Shown here: in pieces, positions 34,040 to 45,099 of the stretch
Layout of the letters: each line of letters begins with the position of its first letter
Numbering within the stretch: position 1 is the stretch's first letter
NCBI GenBank assembly: GCA_035771165.1
Contig: JAWNZC010000116.1
Coordinates: 124,001 to 188,000 of the forward strand
Reading direction: 5' to 3'
Source: Paragorgia papillata
Taxonomy: Eukaryota > Cnidaria > Anthozoa > Scleralcyonacea > Coralliidae
DNA: 64,000 nt
The notes under the pieces: generated by a model
Told to the model about the DNA's origin: nothing
What the model saw: only the letters and a program-made list of their open reading frames with translations
Databases searched by the model: none
Position numbers and translations under genes: made by a program

Positions 34040-34279
34040 CCTGTATTCTAAAAGCCCCCTCACACTCAATGAGTATCCCCTCGCACTCCATAAGTGCAAC
34101 TCAACACTCCACGAGTCTCCACACACCCTCACTGAGTATGAGACTACACTCACTCTCTAAACACTATCTAATTGAATGGTTGGAGAGTGAGTGTAGTCTC
34201 ATACTCAGTGAGGGTGAGTGGAGACTCATTGAGTGTGAGTGGCCACTCATTGAGTGTGGGTGAACTTTTAGAATACAGG
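34040..34279. mobile_element. Small foldback with CCTGTATTCTAAAAG ends
   Basis: The ends CCTGTATTCTAAAAG and CTTTTAGAATACAGG are exact complements. The interior contains repeated CACTCACTGAGT-type motifs (ACTCANTGAGTGTGAGTGG) that also pair across the centre. Confidence 0.85.
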
Positions 34280-34741
34280 CGTATATGAACTGAAACTTTG
34301 AAAGTTTACGCCATATTATCTGTTCGTGAACTACAAACATATATTTTACTTTTATTAACTACACGAGTACATTTTCTCTCCTTGGACTTCAGTTGTCAGG
34401 TGTATTAAAGTTCGTAGGATGCAGACCTGGAAAAAAGTGAGATCTCAGGATCCTGAATAACATTTGGTAAGAGCCTAAAGCCCTAATCAAACGAGGACGC
34501 AAGTCATCGCAAGTTGGCAGTCACGCTATCTCAGCCATCCGATCTGAATAGTTTCCCGAAAATATCATGTACCGTGACAAAGTTAAATCATGTTTAAAAC
34601 ACTCATGAAACCTTTATTTTGTTAATTTGGGTGTTCGAACGACCGCCACAGAAATTCTGACTGCCAACTTGCGATGACTTGCGTTCTCGTTTGATTAGAG
34701 CTTAAGATTGAGGAACATTTGGGGTGTTTTGACTCGTATAC

Positions 34742-35220
34742 TTAAAGTGCCTATGAAACGAAAATTAAGTTTGTCTTATTTAATGCACGAAAGAACACTT
34801 AAAATGATAGAGTAACATATTTTGCAGTTTTTCGTTTGCTTGCTTCGTTCTTGAGATATTTCAGTTTGTTTGATATGCAAATTAAACATTTGTGCATAAT
34901 GAGTTATTGAAAAAAGTTATATATCTTTGCTATTATCAAACCAAAATAATTCGAGGGAAGCATGTGCGTGTGTTTCGCCCAGAACACTAAACAGAGAGAT
35001 TTTCAAGTGATTATATATATGACAATAGCAAAAATATATAACGTGTTTCGATAACTCATTATGCACGTGTGACGTCGCAAAATGTGACATTTACATCGAA
35101 CAAACTGAAATATCTCAAGAACGAAGTAAGGAAACGGAAAACTGCAAAAGATGTTACTCTATCATTTTAAGTGTTCTTTCAAATAAGACAAACTTAATTT
35201 TCGTTTCATAGGCACTTTAA
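34742..35220. mobile_element. MITE with TTAAAGTGCCTATG ends, copy 3 of the TTAA group
   Basis: The termini TTAAAGTGCCTATGAAACG and CGTTTCATAGGCACTTTAA are exact complements. Inner arms continue with AAATTAAGTTTGTCTTATTT and ATGATAGAGTAACAT and complements. TTAA stands at both ends. Confidence 0.88.
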
Positions 35221-36325
35221 ACCCTTTCCCGTCGGTGGGTTTTCTTTGTGACGAGTAAAATCGTTTGGCGTTATATAATACATAAAACTTGAGGGTCGTA
35301 TAGCCGCCTAGAAATGAAAAATTTTCGCTAATTTCTTTATTTCATAATATAAAAATCGCTGATATTGCGACATATGCTCACTTTGTTTTTACGTGTTTAG
35401 AAAGTGCTTTATTTTTATATTTAAACTTGCCAAACCGTAGCATTTCTTAAGTCGAAATGTCAGCAAGGACTGAGACGAATAACAATACCTGTGACGTCAC
35501 AAGACTAAACAAATTTATGATAATGATCCACCGTGTGACGTCAAATAGTTGTTGTGGCCGCGTTATTAATAATTGTGTTGACGTTTCACGGCTTTGAACT
35601 GAAAAGTAAAGTGTTTTCCAAAGACGTAAATATTAAATGAACAAATGTACGAATATTAGAATTTTCTATATTTTTATATCAAATAATATAAAAAGCAAAA
35701 ATTTCATTTCAGAAGCAAATGAATTTTGAAAATCATATTCAGTCACCTGTCATTTGAGATTGTGAAGTGTTCCTCAATCCTCGTATCATCTTCATAGAAT
35801 TTGAAGAGTACTTTATTTCCTCGCAGTCGCAGTGTTCCAACCAACATAATTGAGTTTCAGATTTTAGGGACGTTCCTCAGCGGCTCAGCTGTGATATTTT
35901 TGAGGATTGAGGAACGTATGATTTACGTACTCTGAAACCTTGTGCACGGAGGAACCTTACTTGCGCGGTCAAGAACATGAAAATAAAGATATCTAGCGTG
36001 GAACACGTGGAGTTAAGAACGCATGGTTAGATTTTTCCCGTTTTGCGCAGCCTCGTAGCCAAGCGCACAAGAGAACTTGTGCGTGACTTGAATACGAGAT
36101 TGCTCTTTGCGTACGTTTCAGGAACAATTTGAAAATGCAAATTCAGGATACGAGGAATATTGAACACTTTTTCCAGGTCCGGTATAGGGTGAGGTCTAGG
36201 GTGGGAGGAGGTAGTGGTGGGTTGAAGGATACTTCTGGTTTGCTCTGACCGGGAAGAACTAGCGTTCCATGACGGACTTCTCCAACTTTCAATGAAATGA
36301 TTCGATAACATCGTACAGGTAGTCG
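35221..36325. other. Kv-B 3' flank, no gene seen
   Basis: This contains another TGACGAGTAAAATCGTTTGG motif copy near 35252 and AT-rich sequence. The minus-strand frame 36027-36329 overlaps the Kv-B stop and shows no domain; it is probably Kv-B 3' UTR. Confidence 0.4.
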
Positions 36326-37324
36326 TCAATCTTCGGGGAGTTCCGGAATGGGTATTCGGATTTCTTTTATCCGCTGCATCGGTGATCCGTTTGGGGCATA
36401 CTTTTTCTCCGTCTTCGGTGATTCTTCGGGTTCGTGTAGTCCGATCATTTCGATTTCCTCCTCTTTGTGTTCTTCTTCCTCGAGCGTCGGAATGACGGAA
36501 GAGTATCGGCTTCTCCCGCGGTACGATCGCCGCCGTCCGTTGGGCATCTTCGATGTGCTTTCGATGCTTACGATCGACATCTCCGGCGCGTTGAACTTCA
36601 TGCTCTGAAGCGCGCTGTTCAGAATCTTCTTCTCAGGCCTCGGTGGCAACTTGAGTTTGACTTTAGCGTAATTGTTGTACAAAGAAAAGTTACTGGCCAC
36701 TACCGACACTGGCAGCGCCATCATGAGAACACCGCTCAACGCGCACGCGCAACCCACAAACTTCCCGTACAAAGTCGTTGGTGTGACCTCGCCGTAACCG
36801 ACAGTCGTCATGGTGATAAGCGACCACCAGAACGAGGCGGGGATACTGGAGAACTTCGTTCCGGCCTCGCTCTTTTCCGCGTAGTAAGCCAACGTGCCAT
36901 AGGTGATGACCAAGATCGAGAAGATGAAAATGAGAAGGAAGAGTTCGCGGAAGCTGCCTTTGATGGTTTGGATGAAAACCTGGAGCACGTAAGAGAAGCG
37001 GAAAGCGCGAAACGCGCGATACAATCGCAGCACGTAGAGGAGCTTCAGAACACGAAGGTCTTCCTCGCCGGGGAACACTAACTCGAGGTAGAAGGGAGTG
37101 ACAGCCAGCAAGTCGACCCAGGTCTGCATCATTTTCAACAGCGCCTTCTTGTTCGGACTCGTGACGAGACGAACGACAAATTCGATGGTGAACCAGCAAA
37201 TGGAGGCTGTTTCCAGAGAGTAAATAACCACGTTGCGCTTTTTCTGGTCGAAATAGTGAAGCGTTGAAATGCAAAATAATACCACCACAAGAAAGGTCAG
37301 GATCAAAGAAACAAAACTGATGAC
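36326..37324 (-). CDS. Kv-B exon 2: transmembrane core and C terminus
   Basis: It encodes residues 200-531. S1 is about 202-220. S2 is about 235-252 (F244, E248 region in WFTIEFVVR). S3 is about 266-283, with D270. S4 is about 290-311. S5 is about 326-346. The filter is at 374-379. S6 is about 389-414, with MALPVSVV. The tail has a GRRRSYRGRSRYSS basic-serine cluster and an EEEEHKEEEIE acidic run, and ends PIPELPED. The acceptor TTCCAG precedes 37324. Confidence 0.95.
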   Translation of the reverse strand, partial: VISFVSLILTFLVVVLFCISTLHYFDQKKRNVVIYSLETASICWFTIEFVVRLVTSPNKKALLKMMQTWVDLLAVTPFYLELVFPGEEDLRVLKLLYVLRLYRAFRAFRFSYVLQVFIQTIKGSFRELFLLIFIFSILVITYGTLAYYAEKSEAGTKFSSIPASFWWSLITMTTVGYGEVTPTTLYGKFVGCACALSGVLMMALPVSVVASNFSLYNNYAKVKLKLPPRPEKKILNSALQSMKFNAPEMSIVSIESTSKMPNGRRRSYRGRSRYSSVIPTLEEEEHKEEEIEMIGLHEPEESPKTEKKYAPNGSPMQRIKEIRIPIPELPED

Positions 37325-40300
37325 CTGGAATGGAGGGGAAAAAACACTCAAAATTAAAACGCTAGTAGTGAGGAAAGCCGCACTTCAGTGTGAAAACACA
37401 TTAACCCTTTCAACCCTAGAGGCCTCCCCATGACGAGTAATTCGTCAAAAAAAAAGAGTAAAATTTAAAGAGTAAAATACCAAAAGGGAATTAAGGGTTA
37501 ATTAGTTGCGGAGGAAGCTATTGATTTGCACCAAAACATTGGCTAATCAACAAGTGCGCGGGACTGGAAGTAGCATGCAACAGTGACGATAAGATATCTA
37601 ACGTCTGCTTCTCCGTAGCAGTATGGAGTAGTTAGCTGCAGACTATCAGTCAGCAGCCAATGTTTGGGGTGTTAGTGGCACAGTGGTTAGCGCACGTGCC
37701 TTTCACCTCTGCGACCCGGGTTCAATTCCTGCTCTCAGCAGGTATCTGATTAAAATTTCACCTTGGCCGCATGTGAGAAGAGTGCTTCCAGTTTGACTCT
37801 ACCAAACATCGCAGGTTTCCTCCGGGTACTCCGGTTTCCTACTGTAGAAACACTGGACCAATGAGGGATGGCCCTTACTGGACCCCTAGGGAGAACAGTT
37901 AGCTATTAACTGATAGAGCTATCCAGTTTAAATATGATTAGTATAAATATGATTAGTACTCAGTACTTTAGCTATAGCTGTATGGCAAAACTTAGCCATG
38001 CAGACCAAGCTAGAAAGCCAAGGTAAAACCCACTTTATTTACTAAAGTAAACTAAACTAAACTAACGATATTTATACTGGTCAACTCTGGTTATATCTAA
38101 ACGGTTATCCCTAAAGGTCCAGTAAAGACCATCCCTCATTGGTCCAGTGTTTCTACAGGTTTTCAAAACTAAAATTGTTCGGTTTTCAAAACTAGAATTG
38201 ACTATTTACTCGCAAAGGGGGAAATTGAAGAAATTTAGTAGTGAATTGAAATAGACAAAAGAGAAATGTTTAAATGGACGTCTCTGAAGTTTTTGTAATT
38301 GTTTAATTTCATTCGTGCACGTCACAGTGTGAAAGCTCGATATCGCTTTTTCATTGACCTTATATGTAGTTTTATCTGATATATTCGTAGTTTGATATAC
38401 AGTTTTAATATAGTTAGTGTTTGTTGTAATAGTTTTTAAATGTAAACATCTGTAAACCACGCACTATTTCGAGAAATTAAAAGCGTTCAAGACTTATTAG
38501 TAACCTCTCGATTTCGGTTTTAATACGCTGACGTCAGCGAAAAAGAGGCGGGAAAAACGGCAGCTTAGTCAAACAAAGCAGTGAGAATGCTCAACTACTT
38601 CACAGGAAGATTTCGTCTTGGTTAATTACTCACTCCAAACCGGTAGACTATAGAACTACTTACTATCGAGGTAAATGTGTACAATGCATTTAAAGTGATT
38701 TTCGAGCAATACAACTAACTTAGATAGTTGAGTCAAAAAAACTCTACAAGGTTCACTGATAGTTGAGAAAATGCATTCAGCAGTGCTGAATGGCATTCAG
38801 TAGTGTTGAATGTCATGACCGTATCAAAGTGTTACACGACCTGGAAATGATTCTCTTAAATCTTTTGGTAAGGGCGCCTGTTGATTAATAACAGTGAGTG
38901 TGTTTACTGAAAGGGCTATAAGGGACTACCCTGTTTTAAATAAAGTTTTTCCTTTCCTAAACCTACATTCTGTCATACATATATATGCACATATATTTAA
39001 TTAAATGCTTCCTTATCTTTTAGAACTACAGTTCTGTGATGAAAAGACGAGGAAACGTAACTGACTGGGAAAACTTATATTAACAGGAACATTTTGAAGG
39101 ATCCAAACGAACTGGCTATATATGGCATATCAAGCTGCCCCGATGATCCGTAAGTTTTTATTTAAAATAGATCTGAATAAGGCCAAGGTATCCGAATTTA
39201 AAAAGTAGTTTCGCTAAAAGTATCTGAAGCGACATTTGTGGATTAAGGTGTAGAGTGCTTCATGTATAGGCAGTGTTATGGTTATGGCAAAGCGAAAAGA
39301 TGGTGAACTGCCGAGATATTTTATCAAAGACATATACTGACGTTTCAAGCAGGCTATTTATTCATCGGAGTAAAATGTACTGATACGCGACTTCGTACCC
39401 GGGGTCCTATCCCCTGTGGGGTACGAGGTTGGTAGATACTCTGGTGGTAACCATTTATAATCTGGGCGGAAAACAGTGCCGTAGCAAGGTGAAATCTAGA
39501 ACCTCGGAAACACCACTTGCAGCAATTTGAGCGAACTTTTTCATCTAATTCTACAGCGAGTATATAGTTCAAATTTTACTGTAAAAACGAAGAAATTATC
39601 ACACCAACATACCCTACAGGTTGCCAAAATCCAGCTCCATTTCTATCTCTATGATTGGTTCAGGGAATTGAAGCCTCGACAGACGACACTTCACAAAAGT
39701 GAACATATTTTGGCTCCGTTTGAGATTTTGAGTCGCTTACTCTTTCAATAATTAAATACCTATACATTACTGAATAGCTTCTATAATTCTTCTAAGACGC
39801 CTCTGCCCACGGACACGTGCATGCGTGAAAAGTTCGACATTTGGTCAGGTTATCAAAACAGGCAAAGAACTTTATCTTCGATTCTTATCTGCGATTTATT
39901 CATCGCAGTAGCGGATCTGGGATTTTGAAAATGGGGTTACGAACGAGAAACCAGACAAAGTGTAGTATTTGGGTCGGACAAGCTATGATAACCGCATTTT
40001 CACAGTTTCACTTGCATAGAATGTTTGGCGGTTTTCTCCCTGCATCGGACAGTTTTGTCAATAGATCGGACAATGTCCGTATATTCGGCCGATATTTTAC
40101 TGTTGGTTTCAGGCTACTTTGACTGAAATGTTTGGAAGTTCGCATGTTCATTCCGACGTTCGCAAGTTTGTTTTGAACTCCGCATTTGATTGGCTAGCTA
40201 CTTGACTGCTTTTCACCAATCAAATGCGTAGTTAGTTCAAGGATATATCAGAAGAAACGTGTACCTAACATTTTGGGTCATCACCTACCTATACTAAGAA

Positions 40301-43300
40301 GGCTTCTGATTGGTTTGGATAACCTAACCCAACACCTAACCCTAATCAGTCAGGGGCATGGGAACGAATTAATAATCGACAATGTCATTGGTTACTGATA
40401 GCCAATCAGAAAACTCGTTCACATTAGGTATAGGTCCGTTTACTGAACATTCTTTAGAGAGAGCACAAACCACCTTCAGTCGATAATGATAAATTTGATC
40501 AACATCCCCGATTCAGTAGATTTCAATTTCTTATCAAAGGCATGCATATTAGAGATGCACTACTGAAGATTTGGTACAGATTAAACAACAAAGACGAGTA
40601 ACTCGTAAAAATAACAATCTCACTGGTGTGCTGATAGATATTCCACGGCCGGAGCAGAACAGCAGCATTCCAGAACAGTTATTTCGTTCGTACAAGTCGA
40701 ATATGGAACAGTTTATCCCCAGATGAAAGAGACCTTTCCCAAAACGTCTTTATAGTTTTAAAAATAACCTTATGGGGAAATATAAATGTTATCCGGAAAA
40801 TGTGTATGATCCAGATAATCCCTTAACGTTTAAAGGTGACGTACAGTCCGTTCTGCGCATGACCGCAATGTGGTCCCCAAAACATGACATTCGTAGATAA
40901 TTACATGAAGTACTCAGCTCAATGTAAACCGTTAGGAACAACATGGCAGAAAACCAAGCGATTCGGCGAGGATATCTCCTCGGATTTCTTCTATTTCTTC
41001 TGAAAATGTTTTGTTTTGGGTACAAGTAATGAATGGGAACCAAGAAAAGCTTACAGTCTTGAATAAGGTATTAGTATTTTTTTTGTAAATAAAGATGTAA
41101 ACATTAGTTTCGTACATGCGCAGAACGGGCTGTACATCACCTTTAAGTCTATTTGTGTGAAATGTCATACTTGTAGGAACCTTAATCAGGTTACTGACAA
41201 GACCTGCTGCTTTTAGACTGATTTCCAGGTAGCAACTTTTAATTCAGATTATCCATTCTCATAAACAATCTCTTTTTTGTATATATATATAAATTTTCAA
41301 TATTGTTTAAGATTATTATTATCACTAAATGTACGTGTTGAAATTTTGTTTCATCGTAAATAGCCCCTGAGGATTTTTTCCTCTGGAGCTGTGATTATTT
41401 CCCAGCCATGTCTTCCATTGTATGTATTTGTTTATGGCGAAGTTTTATAAATAAAAAAAAAATAATAATAAAAAAAAATAAAAAAAATTATAGTTTAACG
41501 TTTGTCGGTCAGTGTCCTGAGAAGGCAATTCACACGGATTAGACTATTTTTTGGTATTAAATTTGGTATTATATTCATCAGTAGACTGAAAAAGAATAAG
41601 CACGTTTTTGCGCTGCCATCTGTTGGGGGTTTATATGAATTGATCTGAAACATCTGTGTTTATGACAAATCTCGTTGCGGCAGTAAACTCCGTTTCAGTT
41701 TTTTTTGTTTATAGAAAACACATTCTAATAAGAAAAACCGTAAAAACAAAAGCCGACGATATCGAGTTTGGTGCTGTATTGAATTACTTGTCACGCTGTA
41801 CAAACGCTGGAACATCACAAACTGTTTGCAGCTGTAGGGACCGATTATAGATAAGCGAGAATTTTGTTCAGAGCTGGGTTAACATCGCTGACCCGTTTGA
41901 TTAGAATCGCACCGCGGCTTTGGAACTCGCATAAACTAAATTCACAAATAATTGGTTTAGTTTAGATGCAAACAAATCCTATATAACGGTGACACAAATC
42001 TCCCCTTACGGACGAGGTAAAAATTTCGGGAACCGGACAAGTTAGCCCAGTTAGTTATAGCAAATAGCTCCTTATTCGATATATACTGTATGACAACAGA
42101 CCGCTACATGCAATAATGCATGCATTGGCCATTTATTTTGAGACTGTCAATGCGCACAGTCTGATCGAACTTTTGCATAATTTATATGACGTGCCAAGAT
42201 TGTATGCCAACACTAATGCATTTTTAGGGTGATTTGCACACAGGGAATTTGTACTGAACGACGGGTTTTAGTACAATGTTTTGACAAAAACGCGCTCATA
42301 AATCAAATGGCATTATATATGTGTTAATTTTTTGAACAACATCTGCATGCATTGGCACATGCATTGCACGGTATCGCTGAGAATCCGTTAGTTTCGGGTA
42401 ATATTATATCCCTTTACACACTTTATATTCAGTGGAACATCAGACTGATCACAAGAAAAGATAAACGCTAACGTGTGACACAAGTAATATTTCACTTGCC
42501 TGATGAAACCATCGGCCTGAACGCTGAACATATTAACTCGATGTGGCTTGTCAGGCGGTAGGAACAAAGAATTTTCGCGTAACGACTGGCTTTGAAAAGT
42601 CACTCGTTCATGTTATTTGAATAAATTACCACAACCTAATGTCGTTTTTGTTTTTAAAATCTCAATTAGCAGACTGCAGATCCTAATTTAATGACCGTAG
42701 CGCGGTTTCTCCGCCTTTTTGCAACGGTGTCTCTTTTCGGCACTTTGCTGCTCCTAATTCGAGTAATTGTAGTCTAATAAATGTCCTATCTTCTCTCGTC
42801 CGATTTCTTGGTCGAACTGTCTCCTTTTATACAAGAGCTATATAGCGATGAAGGCAAGATGTCGTTTTCTGTGTATCTTTTTAATTTATTTTTTTTGACG
42901 ACGATTTTTAAACTGGTGTATGTTTTCCAGAGTTTAAAAATCATATATGGAGCAATTTGTGTCAGACTTGCTTTACTTGAAAAAGCGTCAAAAACGCCAT
43001 CCATACTCTCAGCAATTGAATTGTATCGTGGACTACAACCATTCGCTAAATGATACAGTAATCAGTTTGATGTATATCCATGGAACATGTTTTATCCAAC
43101 AGCGCCTTGCCCAAAACGCAACAGAGAGAGATATTTTCTTTTGTTAATGCTTAATTGCAAGCGGTTGGGGATATTTATTTAAAATTTCTAATTTAGAGGT
43201 ATATACTGAGACTGATGTAGACTTAAGAGAATATAAACGGTCTCGCTAATACTGCTCCCAATACACTGTCTTTTTTAGGCCTAAAACCTAATGAATTCCG

Positions 43301-44709
43301 TGGCCATTTTTAGCTAGCTGCAAAGCATCTGCATATATACGTCATCGTCAATATACTCATTCGATTTTAATCCACAAAATTACTTGTCGTTTTTTCATTC
43401 TTATTTGTTGTTTTCAGGGAATCATTCCCGATATCGTACGGTCGTATATAGAAGTTATTGCTTTCTTATACGCCTTTTTTCACTTATCTTCCACGTTCCA
43501 TGTTTCTTGTCAAAATGTCATAAATTCAAAAAGAAAACACTTTTTCAACGTATCTATATTGTTGACGACAAACCATGTCTGTCCTACCGTCTCCTTCTAA
43601 ACTGTTTTTAATTAACAATTCACGTCGTTTTTCGTTTTATGACACATCGACTCGACTTCGGAGTGTTTTTGAGGAATCCTTATGTTATTTTTCTTTCGCT
43701 ACTATTCACTGTCTGGGTCATGTGGCTCTGAGGTCTAAAGTAAAACCGATATATTCTCGCGATAACCCAACTCGACATTTTGCCCTGAAAATGTTATTCG
43801 CTTTTCAAAGTCTCAAAGACAAGTTATCAGCTCTTGCCAATCACAGTCCTGCGCATGGATTCGGCGAGATAACGATTGTCAACACTATAGCTGTCCAGCT
43901 CTACACGTTGAAGTGTACATATATACATTGGCGGCTGGAAGCCAAATCTATATAGTTGCCATGCAATAAATAGGCTTATGCACACTTACATCTGCATACA
44001 TATACGACTGTGTGAACAGGTGAATGGTGTTACAGCCGCTTCACGCTAATGTATAGCAAGCAGTTCAGTCATTTCAAAACTCTGTGTACTATTAAGACGA
44101 CCCTTTACTTACCCAAGCCAAAGTGCTTGAATACGGGTTCTCCAACAGGCGCCACACTGACTTGCAATACCTGCGCCACAGTTTTTGTACATGTTCACTG
44201 CAATTTTGATCGCGATGTCCGCGATCGGCCTCGGGGTAGCCATCGCTCATGTCATCAAAGTTCTGATTCTCTTCGTCGTCTTCGTCGAATAAACTGTCGA
44301 CAACGCTCTCTCTCTCGAGAGCTCCAAAGCCCTGTAGCTTTTCCTCCAGTTCGTTGTGCTCGTCGTAGTACGACCAGCAACACGGTTCGATCAACTTCGG
44401 ATCGATTCCCCAATAGCTGAGCTCTTCTGCGAACATCGGCCCACAGATGTCCCTTGGAGCGTGAAGCTTTCCGGTCCGAAAGTAGTTGAGAATGTGCGAG
44501 AAAAGACCGGGGTGACGGTCGAAGAAAAACTCCCGATTCGGCCGAGGGTCGAGCTTGATCTGTTCACTGATCCAAGTTAGTCTTGTATCGGTGAAGTTAT
44601 TCAAAGTGCTAAGATGGGTTTCGTGCCGTTGACCACCGACATTCAATATGACCTTAATGTCTGTCGTCTGTGCCAAATCATCGTTGGCCAACTGAGCTAG
44701 CAGAGACAT
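36326..44709 (-). CDS. Kv-B: Shaw/Kv3-like voltage-gated potassium channel, complete, two exons
   Basis: The coding sequence joins 44113-44709 (199 aa) to 36326-37324 (332 aa plus stop), 531 aa in all. The phase-0 intron (37325-44112) interrupts the gene after the Trp of NPYSSTLAW, exactly as in Kv-A. It has a T1 domain, six transmembrane segments and a K+ filter, so it should be a voltage-gated K+ channel subunit. The zinc motif H83-x5-C89-x20-C110-C111 is intact. S4 has seven positions (R290, K293, Y296, R299, R302, R305, R308). Odd points are the filter TVGYGE (374-379) where TVGYGD is nearly universal, and PVS (404-406) in place of PVP in S6. The upstream in-frame ATG at 45063 would add 118 residues with no channel similarity, so I choose the ATG at 44709. 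Confidence 0.95.
37664..38160. mobile_element. tRNA-derived SINE-like element, Kv-B intron
   Basis: It has a pol III A-box-like TGGCACAGTGG (37676-37686) and B-box GGTTCAATTCC (37719-37729) at tRNA spacing. A body with an inverted repeat follows: AAACACTGGACCAATGAGGG near 37849 and its complement near 38130. The head has a tRNA-like fold but no clean acceptor stem. Confidence 0.65.
38160..40825. other. Kv-B intron, nothing recognised
   Basis: AT-rich intronic sequence. Short frames show no domains. A direct and inverted AACCAATCAGA/CCAATCAAATGCG-type motif cluster lies at 40185-40430, probably degraded repeat. Confidence 0.45.
40830..41146. mobile_element. MITE with TTAAAGGTGACGTACAG ends, complete copy
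   Basis: The inverted ends TTAAAGGTGACGTACAGTCC and the near-complement GGGCTGTACATCACCTTTAA enclose about 315 bp. TTAA stands at both edges. A truncated, oppositely oriented copy is at 15206-15470. Confidence 0.88.
41265..41485 (+). mobile_element. Possible retroelement 3' tail with A/AAT-rich end
   Basis: Sequence ending CGAAGTTTTATAAATAAAAA, followed by an A-rich and AAT-rich tail, suggests the 3' end of a retroposed sequence with ATAAATAAA signal-like wording. No coding part is visible. Confidence 0.4.
41490..44100. other. Kv-B intron, nothing recognised
   Basis: AT-rich sequence. The frames at 42781-43955 (up to 126 aa) show no known domain and lack supporting splice structure. Confidence 0.45.
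44113..44709 (-). CDS. Kv-B exon 1: T1 tetramerisation domain
   Basis: It encodes residues 1-199. The T1 domain is about 18-115 (VILNVGGQRHET, FFFDRHPGLFSHILNYFRTG, zinc ligands H83, C89, C110, C111). A long acidic linker (about 140-160, DEDDEENQNFDD) precedes NPYSSTLAW. The donor GTAAGT begins at 44112. Confidence 0.95.
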
Positions 44710-44783
44710 ACTTGTCGGCGACGTACTGGATCGCCAGATCTGGTGACAACGCGTCGAAACTACGGAACGGATCTCGCGGCCAC

Positions 44784-44790
44784 GTATATA
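44784..44790 (-). promoter_or_regulatory. TATA-like motif upstream of Kv-B
   Basis: Minus-strand CTATATACG lies about 75-80 bp before the Kv-B ATG. The position is plausible for a short 5' UTR, but there is no other evidence. Confidence 0.25.
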
Positions 44791-45099
44791 GAGTTCGAAG
44801 CAGTTTGTTTCTTGTTCAAACAAATTATAATTATTAAATAGAAAGGAAGTGCCTCCGACTAATAATGCCCTCGATCGACGCGGCGACTCTCGTTCGCAAG
44901 TGGTCCACAGTTGGCCCTGACCGCACTGTAGTTGCTGAGCGGAGAAAAAGCACAGCTTATCTTCAATTCGAACCTCCACACGACACCAATGTAAATATTT
45001 TAAAATATTGTCATATCCGTCAACTGGCTTCCAATGAGATTCGAAGACTTTGCTGATCAGCATGTTTGGTAAACAGATGTCTCATTCACTTACCCGGTG

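Noticed and set aside
36467..37274. Long frames overlapping Kv-B exon 2 (204 aa plus, 194 aa minus)
   Set aside because: They are shadow frames of the channel exon; only the minus-strand Kv frame has conserved motifs.
42781..43955. Possible extra genes in the Kv-B intron
   Set aside because: Short overlapping frames on both strands, no domains, no consistent splice sites.
44710..45063. N-terminal extension of Kv-B from the ATG at 45063
   Set aside because: The 118 extra residues show no channel similarity and include a TATA-like promoter motif; the T1 domain begins soon after the ATG at 44709.
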